The notes beneath the pieces were generated by a model that saw only the letters and a program-made list of their open reading frames with translations, did no database searches and was not told the origin of the DNA. The position numbers and the translations under genes were made by a program. From the NCBI GenBank assembly GCA_041481485.1, contig JBGPBY010000045.1, positions 1 to 21,443 on the forward strand: DNA of 21,443 bases. The letters are read 5' to 3'. Positions 1-6,992 of the stretch are shown in pieces; the stretch's first letter is position 1; every line of letters starts with the position of its first letter. This DNA comes from JBGPBY01 sp041481485. Lineage in GTDB: Bacteria > Acidobacteriota > Terriglobia > 20CM-2-55-15.

Positions 1-124
1 AAAGGACCTGCCGCCGCTAACGCGGCTGGGAACGCGGCCGGATGAGGGATCGGCACAGACCGCAGCTACAGTCGGCTGCGTGTCAGGACCTGTTTTGGCC
101 AAATAGTGGGCGATTCTGGACGGT
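1..124. repeat. Leader region with short palindromic modules before mrfA
   Basis: There is no gene start in this stretch. Bases 8-27 read CTGCCGCCGCTAACGCGGCT, which recurs exactly (20 of 20) at 9436-9455, so it is a dispersed genomic repeat module. A second small hairpin is visible at 61-80 (CGCAGC ... GCTGCG, 8-nt loop). A TTTGGCCAAA palindrome lies near 94-103. I cannot pick out a convincing promoter for mrfA here; the repeat may be the tail of a cluster that continues to the left of the window. Confidence 0.7.
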
Positions 125-2410
125 ATGCGACCCAAGGCGCAATTGGCTCTGACGGATCTTGCGATGCGAAAACCCTCTGGGGTGCGGGAATTCCTTACGG
201 AGCTGCAGAAGAGCGATTCAGTTTCGGGATACCACCATATCCCGGCGCGCAGCCCGTCACTGGTGGATTTGCCGGCAACCGTGGATGCGGAGGTCCGCGG
301 TGTGCTTTCGTTGCGAGGAATTGAGAAATTATATTCTCATCAGGCCCGAGCCTTTGAACTGGCTGAAGCCCGTAAAAATGTCGTCGTTGTCACACCCACG
401 GCGTCGGGAAAAACTCTTTGTTACAACCTGCCGGTGTTGCAGCGAATCGCCGGAAATCCGGATGCGCGCGCCCTCTATCTCTATCCGACAAAGGCGCTGA
501 CATACGATCAGCTCGATGACCTGATGGATTGGGCGAGCGCACTCGATCGTTCGATCGGCGTATTTTCCTATGATGGCGATACTCCCCAGGATGCTCGCGC
601 CGCGGTGCGTTCGCGTGGAAACCTTGTCCTCACCAACCCGGATATGCTCCACAAAGGCATTCTGCCGCATCACACGAAATGGACGCGGCTGATGGAAAAT
701 CTGGAGTTCGTCGTCATTGACGAGTTGCATACCTATCGCGGTGTGTTTGGCAGCCATGTCGCCAATGTACTCCGCAGGCTGGCTCGGATCTGTGCATTTT
801 ACGGGAGCAGGCCACAGTTTATCTGCACTTCGGCAACGATAGAAAATCCTCAGGATCTTGCGGAACGTCTCACCGGTGTGCCGTTTGAACTGATCTCTGA
901 AAGCGGCGCTGGAGAAAGTGAAAAACATTTGTTTTTCTATAATCCTCCAGTCATTAACAAAGAGCTTGGCATTCGGAAATCTTACGTTCACGAAGCGACT
1001 CACATTGCCACAGCGTTTTTGAAGCGGAAAATTTCCGCCATCGTTTTTGCCAACAGCCGGCTGGTCACCGAGATTCTCGTCCGTTATCTCAAAGATGCGC
1101 TGGAAGACGGTCCGGTCCCTGAAGAAACCGTGGTCGGGTATCGCGGCGGATATCTGCCAAATGAACGCCGGAGGATCGAGCGCGGACTGAGAGAAGGCCA
1201 CATTCGCGGTGTGGTTTCTACAAATGCTCTGGAGCTTGGAATCGACATCGGAAGCCTGGATGTGGCTGTACTGGCCGGATATCCCGGAACCATTGCGTCC
1301 ACATGGCAGCGCATGGGACGCGCTGGCCGGCGTAGTGGAATGTCTGTGGCAGTGATGGTGGCATCGAGCGCTGCGCTCGATCAGTACATCGTCAAACACC
1401 CGGAGTATTTTCTGAACCAGCCGCCCGAAAAGGGACTGATCAATCCCGAAAACATTCATGTCCTCATCAGTCATTTGCAGTGTGCTGCGTTTGAGCTTCC
1501 CTTTGGCGTCGACGAATTGTTTGGCGGACACAACGTCGCGGAAATTCTCGAATATCTTTCGGAGCGCGGATTCATTCACAAATCCGGGAACAAATGGCAC
1601 TGGACCAGCGACGCTTATCCCGCGGATTCCGTTTCTTTGCGGAGTATCAGCTCCGATAATTTCGTGGTTGTCGAAACGACCGGCGAAGCGCGCATTCTCG
1701 GTGAAGTGGACTTCACGAGCGCTTTTACCACACTTCACGAGAAGGCGATTTACCTTCATCAAGGTCAACAGTATTACGTGCATGAACTGGATATTGCCGA
1801 ACGGCGGGCATACGTGCGTCAGGTCGATTCGGATTATTTCACTGACGCCATCACCTACACGAAAGTCCGAATCCTCGACACGATGGAGACCTCAATCGAA
1901 CATAATCACGGTGAAGTTCATTTAGCCCACCAGGTCGTTGGTTTCAAGAAGATCAAGTTCTTTACGAACGAAAACACCGGGTCGGGTGAATTGAGCCTCC
2001 CCGTCCAGGAAATGCATACGACCGCGTTCTGGATCACGATTCCGCATGAACGATTTCATGCGCTGCCGTTCAGCTCCATCGAACGATTGAACGGACTACA
2101 TGGGATGGCCTATGTGCTGGCCCAGCTTTCCAGCGTTTTTTTGATGTGCGACCGGCGCGATCTCGGTTCGGCCGTTGATGCCGGCGTCGAGAACCCGGCG
2201 TTCGACCCGACGGTTTTTATTTACGATAACTACCCCGGAGGAATCGGTCTGAGCCGCCCGCTCTATGAAATTCGTGAGCGTGTCCTCGCCGCGGCATTGG
2301 ACTTGGTTCGACAATGCGGTTGCGACGAAGGTTGTCCATCCTGTGTGGGACCTGCATCCGGCGCAAAGGAAGTGACGGGCGTTTTGTTGGAAACTCTCAT
2401 GCATGCCTGA
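125..2410 (+). CDS. mrfA: DEAD/DEAH-box helicase with DUF1998-type C-terminus, MrfA/YprA family
   Basis: Superfamily 2 ATP-dependent helicase of 761 residues (B. subtilis YprA/MrfA is of similar length). Visible motifs are the Walker A loop TPTASGKT at residues 90-97, DELH at 199-202 (motif II), a TSATI motif III near 235, and motif VI QRMGRAGRRSG around 395-405. The C-terminus carries the four-cysteine cluster CGCDEGCPSC (C731, C733, C737, C740) typical of the DUF1998/MrfA zinc or metal site. Just before Walker A, the segment with GIEKLYSHQ is the Q-motif region. In Bacillus, MrfA works with the exonuclease MrfB in UvrABC-independent repair of mitomycin C damage. The next gene here is that exonuclease, overlapping by 8 bp, which strongly supports the family call. 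The ATG at 125 is used, but M14 (ATG at 164) is a reasonable alternative because the conserved family start aligns near there. Function is inferred from homologues. Confidence 0.93.
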   Translation: MRPKAQLALTDLAMRKPSGVREFLTELQKSDSVSGYHHIPARSPSLVDLPATVDAEVRGVLSLRGIEKLYSHQARAFELAEARKNVVVVTPTASGKTLCYNLPVLQRIAGNPDARALYLYPTKALTYDQLDDLMDWASALDRSIGVFSYDGDTPQDARAAVRSRGNLVLTNPDMLHKGILPHHTKWTRLMENLEFVVIDELHTYRGVFGSHVANVLRRLARICAFYGSRPQFICTSATIENPQDLAERLTGVPFELISESGAGESEKHLFFYNPPVINKELGIRKSYVHEATHIATAFLKRKISAIVFANSRLVTEILVRYLKDALEDGPVPEETVVGYRGGYLPNERRRIERGLREGHIRGVVSTNALELGIDIGSLDVAVLAGYPGTIASTWQRMGRAGRRSGMSVAVMVASSAALDQYIVKHPEYFLNQPPEKGLINPENIHVLISHLQCAAFELPFGVDELFGGHNVAEILEYLSERGFIHKSGNKWHWTSDAYPADSVSLRSISSDNFVVVETTGEARILGEVDFTSAFTTLHEKAIYLHQGQQYYVHELDIAERRAYVRQVDSDYFTDAITYTKVRILDTMETSIEHNHGEVHLAHQVVGFKKIKFFTNENTGSGELSLPVQEMHTTAFWITIPHERFHALPFSSIERLNGLHGMAYVLAQLSSVFLMCDRRDLGSAVDAGVENPAFDPTVFIYDNYPGGIGLSRPLYEIRERVLAAALDLVRQCGCDEGCPSCVGPASGAKEVTGVLLETLMHA

Positions 2411-3689
2411 TTTTGCCAAAGCGCTCCAGTGGCTTCGTCCCGCGACGCCGCAGCGGCACTTGTTTCAAACCGAAAGTCCCGCAACATCGCTGTCCCGTCA
2501 GCTGCAGTTCCTGAAAGCGCGATATCCTGCGGCAATGCGCGAACCCTCCGGCGATCTCTCTCACCGGCTTCCTGAGGGGCTGGAAGAAACAACGCCTCAT
2601 GGGAAACATTACGTGGTGCGCCAGGTTTTCGATGGCGAACACTGTCATGGCAAAGTGCGGATGGCGCGTTTCTCATGCGAGGACTTACACCGGTTCATGA
2701 CCTTGATGCACAAAAAGGGAGACCGGGCGGATCGCGACTCCATCGTGTTTTTGGATACCGAAACCACGGGGATGCAGGGTGGAACGGGTATGGTTCCGTT
2801 TCTTGTGGGACTGGGGTATTTCGAGCACGACGACTTTCATGTCGTTCAGTATTTCATTCGCGATTTCGATGAAGAGCCATCGATGCTTTACGCACTCGAT
2901 GAATTTCTCGCGCGCTTCCAGCTTGTCATTACCTATAACGGTGCAACGTTTGACATTCCGTTGCTGGAGTCGCGTTTCACGCTGGCCCGTTTCGAAAACC
3001 CGTTTGTCCGATTCGAACACCTGGATTTGCTGATTGGCGCAAGACGATTGTGGCGCAACGGTCACGGGAGCTGCCGGCTGGTTGCGCTGGAAAAGGAAAT
3101 CGTTTCGTTTCTCCGCGGGCCCGACGTTCCCGGAGCGATGATTCCACGGGTTTTTTTTGATTTCGTAAATAACGGATACAGTCCGTCTCTTTCAGGCGTC
3201 TTTACACACAACGTTTACGACGTCGTCTCTCTTGCGGCATTGACCATTTGCGCAACAGACCGCATTACGGTAGAGCCTGCAAAATTCGATAACCCGTCCG
3301 ATTTGTTTTCTCTGGCCAGAATTCTGGAAAACACCACGGAATGGAAACGGAGCCGATCCCTTTATGAAATGGCTCTGGCAGGAGGAGTGCCAGAACCATT
3401 GCGTTCACGTGCTGCAGAAAACCTTTCGATCATCTACAGACGTTCCGGAGAACATGAACGGGCTCTGCAGGCGTGTACCGCGCTGATGGATCACTCCGTA
3501 TTCAGCATGGCCGCTTTCGAAGGCGCCGCAATTTACCATGAGCGTATCTCACGAGATCCAGCGCTGGCGTTGGAAGTTGTAGAGCGCGCTTTGGCCCGCC
3601 TTGAAGAGGATATCCTTTCACCCAAACGATGGCGGTTTCTCCTGCAGGCTCGCCGGGAGCGATTGCGGCAGAAGGTCATCGATTTCTGA
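2403..3689 (+). CDS. mrfB: DEDD-type 3'-5' exonuclease, MrfB/YprB family, with C-terminal TPR-like helices
   Basis: 428-residue RNase H-like exonuclease, partner of MrfA. Exo I motif is FLDTETTG with D118 and E120; Exo II is YNGATFDIPLLESR with D184; Exo III is HNVYDVVSLA with H269 and D273, giving a complete acidic catalytic set. Residues 1-110 precede the nuclease domain; residues about 300-428 are helical and look like tetratricopeptide repeats (SLARILENTTEWKRSRSLYE, then LRSRAAENLSIIYRRSGEHE). This layout matches B. subtilis YprB (MrfB). The start ATG lies 8 bp inside the 3' end of mrfA (ATGCATGCCTGA), implying translational coupling and a stoichiometric pair. Family knowledge: MrfB is a metal-dependent exonuclease needed with MrfA for mitomycin resistance. 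No catalytic residue is missing, so it should be active. Confidence 0.92.
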   Translation: MPDFAKALQWLRPATPQRHLFQTESPATSLSRQLQFLKARYPAAMREPSGDLSHRLPEGLEETTPHGKHYVVRQVFDGEHCHGKVRMARFSCEDLHRFMTLMHKKGDRADRDSIVFLDTETTGMQGGTGMVPFLVGLGYFEHDDFHVVQYFIRDFDEEPSMLYALDEFLARFQLVITYNGATFDIPLLESRFTLARFENPFVRFEHLDLLIGARRLWRNGHGSCRLVALEKEIVSFLRGPDVPGAMIPRVFFDFVNNGYSPSLSGVFTHNVYDVVSLAALTICATDRITVEPAKFDNPSDLFSLARILENTTEWKRSRSLYEMALAGGVPEPLRSRAAENLSIIYRRSGEHERALQACTALMDHSVFSMAAFEGAAIYHERISRDPALALEVVERALARLEEDILSPKRWRFLLQARRERLRQKVIDF

Positions 3690-3694
3690 CAACC

Positions 3695-3904
3695 ATGGCC
3701 AAAGCACGCCGTAAACTTTCGAAGACGAACGCGATCGAATTTATTTCAAAGTACGGCGTGCTGCTGGTATTCCCGGTTCACAATCGCGAATTGCCTCCTT
3801 CACTATGGGCTCAGTTTTTTCCGGACACTAAGATGGTCTGGGATTGGAACGAAGAGGCTGATGAAAATGCCTTTTGCAAAATTGCTGATTGTAGGTTTCG
3901 GTGA
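3695..3904 (+). pseudogene. N-terminal remnant of a small protein of unknown function behind mrfB
   Basis: The reading frame opens at ATG 3695, only 5 nt after the mrfB stop, so it would be the third gene of the repair operon. The first ~58 residues look like real protein (NAIEFISKYGVLLVFPV, ELPPSLWAQFFPD, MVWDWNEEADE). They recall, from memory only, the N-terminal part of proteins often labelled AlkZ-related (pattern ELPSLW ... W-W-D). After DE the chain turns into a short non-conserved tail and stops at 3904. A repeat module sits just downstream at 3935-3954 and another frame opens at 3861, so I read this as a gene cut by a frameshift or repeat insertion. It could instead be an intact 69-residue gene. 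The family guess is weak. Confidence 0.4.
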
Positions 3905-4106
3905 AGTCGACGATGGCGCGTTCCCTTCACTGGCTGTAGGGGCAACGGAGTTGCTTCACGACGATCTTTGCCGCGATGCTGAAGTCATGCCGATTCGACG
4001 GGCGCAGGAAATAATTGACCGTTTTATGCCAGTTTCTTCAGACTTTCGGCGCTTTTGGGACAGAACGTCACGTTTGACGGGGAATTTCTCCCAGGCCAGT
4101 TTCTGA
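3861..4106 (+). pseudogene. Second-frame ORF, possible tail of the broken gene or spurious
   Basis: An 81-residue frame, overlapping the end of the previous one by 44 nt, begins at ATG 3861 or ATG 3867 (a GAGG at 3854-3857 is spaced well for the second). It contains VDDGAFPSLAVGATELLHDD and RRAQEIIDRFMPVSSDFRRF, which have a fairly protein-like composition, but I recognise no family. Bases 3935-3954 inside it match the small-repeat style seen elsewhere in the window (CTGTAGGGGC followed by the palindrome GCAACGGAGTTGC). At least part of the frame is therefore repeat-derived sequence. It may be the out-of-frame continuation of the 3695 gene or simply an open frame in decayed DNA. Confidence 0.25.
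3935..3954. repeat. Small palindromic module related to the dispersed repeats
   Basis: The stretch starts with TGTAGGGGC, the same lead-in as the double-hairpin elements at 4673 and 17841. It continues into GCAACGGAGTTGC (3942-3954), a short palindrome with a GGAG-containing loop. GCCACGGAGTGGC at 9253-9265 has the same design with a different stem. This looks like one member of a modular repeat family inserted in the decayed gene region. Confidence 0.45.
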
Positions 4107-4183
4107 TCCGCCTGAAAAACAACAACATTGGGAATGGAATGGAAGTTGCCGGTAATTTAGAGGACGGTTATCGGAGGTGGGCT

Positions 4184-4534
4184 ATGTTCAAGCATGTGAC
4201 CATCAAGCTGACCATTCTACTGGTTCTTCTGCTTCTCTTTGCAATGAGCGCTCCGCTGGCATTTGCTCAGACAACTTCCGGTAAGGCAGCGCCGAAAAAC
4301 ATTCCTCAAGTTACTATTCCTGCAAATTCGGGCGCCAATCCAGCTATCGGAGAAATTTCCCAGCATTTCAAGATTCGGCCGACCCCCAAGAAAAGCATGG
4401 TAACCGATTTTGGCAGCGTGATCATGTATCCGCAAAACCCTTACAAGGTCTATACGAACCTGCAGTTCGACCTGCTGTGGTGGCAAAAAGACCATGACGC
4501 TCTGGCGGTCGAATTCAGGAAAAAAGACAAGTAA
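4184..4534 (+). CDS. Small secreted protein of unknown function
   Basis: 116 residues from ATG 4184, chosen because a strong ribosome-binding site GGAGG lies at 4173-4177 and because the protein then begins with a classic signal peptide. That peptide has a basic start (MFKHVTIK), a hydrophobic core (LTILLVLLLLFAM) and a probable cleavage after AFA at about residue 28. The in-frame upstream extension to 4055 lacks a ribosome site. The mature part of about 88 residues has no cysteines and no recognisable domain; it includes KIRPTPKKSMVTDFGSVIMY and a tryptophan pair, LLWWQKD. It probably acts in the periplasm or outside the cell. The stop is followed within 13 nt by a long perfect inverted repeat that could end transcription. 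Confidence 0.75.
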   Translation: MFKHVTIKLTILLVLLLLFAMSAPLAFAQTTSGKAAPKNIPQVTIPANSGANPAIGEISQHFKIRPTPKKSMVTDFGSVIMYPQNPYKVYTNLQFDLLWWQKDHDALAVEFRKKDK

Positions 4535-4546
4535 GTCTAATTTAGA

Positions 4547-4612
4547 AAATAAATTGGGGACAGAGAGCAATTTCCGTTCTTCAGGAAATTGCTCTCTGTC
4601 CCCAATTTATTT
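4547..4612. repeat. Perfect 29-bp inverted repeat (REP-like palindrome, possible terminator)
   Basis: Arms 4547-4575 and 4584-4612 are exact reverse complements (29 of 29) around the 8-nt loop GTTCTTCA. The core is ATTGGGGACAGAGAGCAATT. From memory, GGGGACAG-containing palindromes are dispersed in many bacterial genomes and are often linked to REP-associated IS200-like transposases; no transposase is present here. As RNA the hairpin would be very stable and could act as a bidirectional terminator between the secreted-protein gene (+) and the DUF5335 gene (-). Confidence 0.85.
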
Positions 4613-4651
4613 GAATCGCGCGCGTACGTAGTGGCGGAGAGTGCGTCACCC

Positions 4652-4796
4652 GTGAATGAATGCGATTCCGAATGTAGGGGCGGTCTATGACCGCCCGCAA
4701 TGCGGAGGAATGCAGACCTCTCAATTGTGGGCGGTCATAGAACGCCCCTACTTTCGGAATCGCATTCATTCACACGGTCTTAGACCGCCCCTACAG
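4652..4796. repeat. Double-hairpin repeat element, copy A, with an extra half arm
   Basis: Left arm 4652-4696 and right arm 4729-4773 are near-perfect reverse complements (45 nt each) separated by a 32-nt spacer that ends TCTCAATTGT. Each arm contains its own hairpin, GGGCGGTC-TAT-GACCGCCC (the right arm has one mismatch, GAACG). A third arm fragment, GGTCTTAGACCGCCCCTACAG, follows at 4777-4796, so alternative folds are possible. The same arm core and spacer recur at 17836-17925, and a degenerate copy lies at 15159-15220. No coding potential is evident. It separates two converging genes. Confidence 0.85.
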
Positions 4797-4816
4797 TGGG
4801 AAACGCTCGCAAAAAC

Positions 4817-5239
4817 TCAAACCACCCGATTCTGGCCCAAGCCCTCCGGGGAGATATGGGCGGTTGTGACGGTATGCACGGTTTCGATCTGAAGGGCATC
4901 CTGGCTTCGCGCTCCCGTCAGCAGCAAAACCATCTTGGAAGGCAGGAACAGTACATGTTTGATGGTTTTGGCATTCAGCATCGCGGTGATGTTGATTCTG
5001 GGGTTTTTCTCATCTTCGAGATCCAGTTCAATTGTCTGAAGTTGTGCCTCCAGGGCGCTGACATCTTCTTCGGTCTGAATGTCGTAGGTTTCCAGTCGGA
5101 CGGTCTGTCCCGCATGCAACCGCGTAAAGGACTTTAAAAACTCCTTCCAATCGCTGCGCGGTATCACCACATTGGAAATGTCCGGATTTAATGACGGACT
5201 TTGGGGATGAGTAATAAACCGGTCTGCTTCCCACGTCAT
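4817..5239 (-). CDS. DUF5335-like protein
   Basis: 140 residues. ATG 5239 is preferred over an in-frame TTG at 5251 because the sequence before it reads TGAGGTGCGCC, giving a GAGGTG ribosome site that overlaps the stop of the upstream gene. The pattern IPRSDWKEFLKSFTRLHAG near residues 26-44, the acidic middle (IELDLEDEKNPRINITAML) and the HVLFLPSKMVLL segment resemble the DUF5335 family, whose function is unknown. It is soluble, with no signal peptide or membrane segment. It lies 8 nt behind the HPF/cold-shock gene, so the two are probably co-transcribed. Family call is by recognition only. Confidence 0.7.
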   Translation of the reverse strand: MTWEADRFITHPQSPSLNPDISNVVIPRSDWKEFLKSFTRLHAGQTVRLETYDIQTEEDVSALEAQLQTIELDLEDEKNPRINITAMLNAKTIKHVLFLPSKMVLLLTGARSQDALQIETVHTVTTAHISPEGLGQNRVV

Positions 5240-5247
5240 GGCGCACC

Positions 5248-5850
5248 TCAATTCCGGATTCGAACGGTGCTGGCCTGTGGCCCTTTCACACCGGATTCTT
5301 CGACGAAATATGCCCGGCTTCCCGGCTTGAGTTTCTGAAACCCGCCGCCCAGCACACTGTTGGCGTGGAAATAAATCTCGCGTCCATCGGGAGTTTCCAG
5401 GTATCCAAACTTCCGATTGGGATAAATCCGGCTGACCACTGCACTGGAAGTACCGGAATGTGTTTTAACGTCATAGCGGCGGCGCCGCGCATGGGCCTGA
5501 AGCTTTCTTCGTGCGGCATCAAATGCTTCACGAATGGTGAGCATCAGACAATTTCGTCGTGCCGTTGTGTCAAATCCCTTGTGGAATGGTTCTCCGCCAT
5601 TGTCACGCAATTCCGGATATGCAGATTCGTCATACTTCACCAAAACCTTGCCGTCACTTAACGTGGTATCGATCCGGATCATAAAGGGATTGGATTTGCG
5701 ATGATGATTTGTCGGAGCTTCAATAACAATGCGGCAGCTGACAATCGGTTTACAAAACGTTTCCAGTTTCTGAACGCGGGACTCAATGTCCTTTCGAACC
5801 GAGTCGATGGGGGTCATGTTTCGGAAGGTTACCTGAACCGGGGATATCAT
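5248..5850 (-). CDS. HPF/RaiA-family ribosome-associated protein fused to a C-terminal cold-shock domain
   Basis: 200 residues with two domains. Residues 1-115 have the HPF/RaiA beta-alpha-beta pattern: MISPVQVTFRNMTP (first strand), a helix with IESRVQKLE, strands with CRIVIEAP and FMIRIDTTL, and a second helix TIREAFDAARRKLQ. The loop at about 75-100 is longer than in typical HPF. Residues 137-198 form a cold-shock/S1-like barrel with KFGYLETPDGREIYFHANSV and a conserved end, GVKGPQASTV. Family knowledge: HPF/RaiA proteins bind the small ribosomal subunit and promote hibernation in stress; the cold-shock domain would add RNA binding. The start ATG 5850 has a good AGGTGA site upstream. It forms an operon with the DUF5335-like gene. 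Confidence 0.88.
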   Translation of the reverse strand: MISPVQVTFRNMTPIDSVRKDIESRVQKLETFCKPIVSCRIVIEAPTNHHRKSNPFMIRIDTTLSDGKVLVKYDESAYPELRDNGGEPFHKGFDTTARRNCLMLTIREAFDAARRKLQAHARRRRYDVKTHSGTSSAVVSRIYPNRKFGYLETPDGREIYFHANSVLGGGFQKLKPGSRAYFVEESGVKGPQASTVRIRN

Positions 5851-5969
5851 GATTCACCTCACTATCCGGAGTCCTGCACCTCTGATGCCATTCGATAATA
5901 AGGTTCGCGATGTTTTACTGCTTCGCCTTCTATTATTTCGCACGTTTCACAGATCCGCCACCTTTCTCT

Positions 5970-6233
5970 TTATCCCGTCATCGGCGATTTTGTGAACAGC
6001 TCCACAACGTAGTCTGTCAGGCAGGAATACAGCAGTTTCTGGAAGGTCCAGGGGAATTGAGAGCTGCGCAAATCACGTTCGGAAAACGTGATGCGGTAGG
6101 CCGAATTCAGAACCCCCGGAATCTTCGAATGAATGCACAGCTCCACATCGTCCCCCTTGGCCATGGCGCTGAACGCGAAAAATGGATGTTCGTACTTGGC
6201 AATTTCTTCAATGACGGTTTCGAGGGGAGTCAT
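5970..6233 (-). CDS. Small conserved-looking protein of unknown function
   Basis: 87 residues from ATG 6233 (MTPLETVIEEIAKYEHPFFAF). A longer frame to 6332 exists but overlaps a better membrane-protein frame (6208-6345), so the shorter start is preferred. The protein is soluble and acidic at its start, with HSKIPGVLNSAYRITFSERDL in the middle and a helical tail (WTFQKLLYSCLTDYVVELF). I do not recognise a family. It overlaps the membrane micro-gene upstream by 26 nt, which suggests coupled translation at the end of the fmdB-nth operon. Confidence 0.6.
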   Translation of the reverse strand: MTPLETVIEEIAKYEHPFFAFSAMAKGDDVELCIHSKIPGVLNSAYRITFSERDLRSSQFPWTFQKLLYSCLTDYVVELFTKSPMTG

Positions 6234-6345
6234 CTTTGGGGCCCTTCCGAAAGAACAGTATGGCCATCCAGGTAAGGAGCGCGATGGTGCCGGCAACGGC
6301 GGCGATTGCAATTCCCCACTGCAGGATTCCAAGAACTATCTTCAC
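6208..6345 (-). CDS. 45-residue single-pass membrane protein, coupled to nth
   Basis: Short frame read directly from the sequence: GTG 6345, stop TGA 6208-6210. The GTG overlaps the nth stop as GTGA, a typical coupling arrangement. The peptide starts MKIVLGILQWGIAIAAVAGT (initiator counted as Met) and continues IALLTWMAILFFRKGPKDDS. It is one hydrophobic helix of about 28 residues followed by a charged tail, RKGPKDDSPRNRH, so the C-terminus is likely cytoplasmic. Its 3' end overlaps the 87-residue gene by 26 nt. No family is recognised. Overlap at both ends in a co-directional operon plus the clean membrane topology make it a probable real gene. Confidence 0.55.
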   Translation of the reverse strand: MKIVLGILQWGIAIAAVAGTIALLTWMAILFFRKGPKDDSPRNRH

Positions 6346-6992
6346 GCCAGCACCTTTTCATTCGAAGTGCAAATATTCTCAATCGAACACTTCAGGCATT
6401 CCGGCTTTCGTGCGTGACAGATTTCCCGGCCATGGTGAATGAGGAGATGAGGCAGAAGAATCCATTGGTCCTTTGGGAACAGATCCATAAGATCCTTCTC
6501 AATTTTTTCAGGGCTGGTTTGTTTGGAAAAGTCCAGCCGCCTGGAAAGCCGCTGCACATGAGTATCGACAACGACACCTTCGGCCTTTCCAAATGCGACG
6601 CCCAAAACAACATTGGCGGTCTTGCGGGCAACGCCGGGCAATTCCAGCAGGGCAACCATGTCGACGGGTACCTTCCCGTCGTGTTTCTCCACAATTATCC
6701 GGCAAGCTCCCTGTATACTTTTCGCCTTGTTGCGGAAGAATCCGGATGAATGTATGCGTTTTTCCAGATCAACGGTATTCGAATTCGCGAAATCCTTCGC
6801 AGTGCGGAATTTTTTGAACAATCCCGGTGTGATGGCGTTGACTGTCTTATCGGTGCTCTGGGCTGACAGGATGGTTGCGACCAGGAGTTGAAGCGGATTT
6901 TTGAACTCGAGGGCACACTTCGCATCTGGGTATTGTTGCGCCAAGCGGTCAAAAATCCGTTCGGCGCGGGCTTTGTTCGCTTTAGGACTCAC
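6342..6992 (-). CDS. nth: Endonuclease III (DNA glycosylase/AP lyase)
   Basis: 216 residues if it starts at GTG 6992, matching the usual ~210 of this family. It removes oxidised pyrimidines from DNA and cleaves the abasic site. The helix-hairpin-helix ELPGVARKTANVVL holds the catalytic lysine, and VVDTHVQRLSRRL holds the catalytic aspartate. The C-terminus has the [4Fe-4S] ligands in the spacing C-x6-C-x2-C-x5-C (CHARKPECLKCSIENIC). The early motif LLVATILSAQSTDKTVN is also characteristic. The frame stays open upstream to 7106, but that part is basic, overlaps fmdB and is not family-like. The GTG start overlaps the fmdB stop by 11 nt. The gene sits mid-operon between fmdB and the membrane micro-gene. 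Confidence 0.93.
   Translation of the reverse strand: MSPKANKARAERIFDRLAQQYPDAKCALEFKNPLQLLVATILSAQSTDKTVNAITPGLFKKFRTAKDFANSNTVDLEKRIHSSGFFRNKAKSIQGACRIIVEKHDGKVPVDMVALLELPGVARKTANVVLGVAFGKAEGVVVDTHVQRLSRRLDFSKQTSPEKIEKDLMDLFPKDQWILLPHLLIHHGREICHARKPECLKCSIENICTSNEKVLA

Noticed and set aside
329..1783. 484-residue open frame on the minus strand
   Set aside because: It lies wholly opposite mrfA, whose helicase motifs are clear; its translation is compositionally odd (many Arg, His, Ile, Cys) with no motif.
3965..4160. Minus-strand open stretch reading NVVVFQADQKLAWEKFPVKR and onward
   Set aside because: No start codon or ribosome site, no family recognised, and it crosses the decayed, repeat-bearing region.
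4652..4796. CRISPR-like appearance of repeated arms
   Set aside because: The arms are inverted, not direct, repeats, there is only one spacer, and no cas gene is present.
4656..4892. Plus-strand ORF across the double-hairpin repeat (and similar ORFs at 4581-4769 and 17821-18036)
   Set aside because: The translations are simply the repeat read through (AVYDRPQ-type strings), and both strands give the same kind of peptide.
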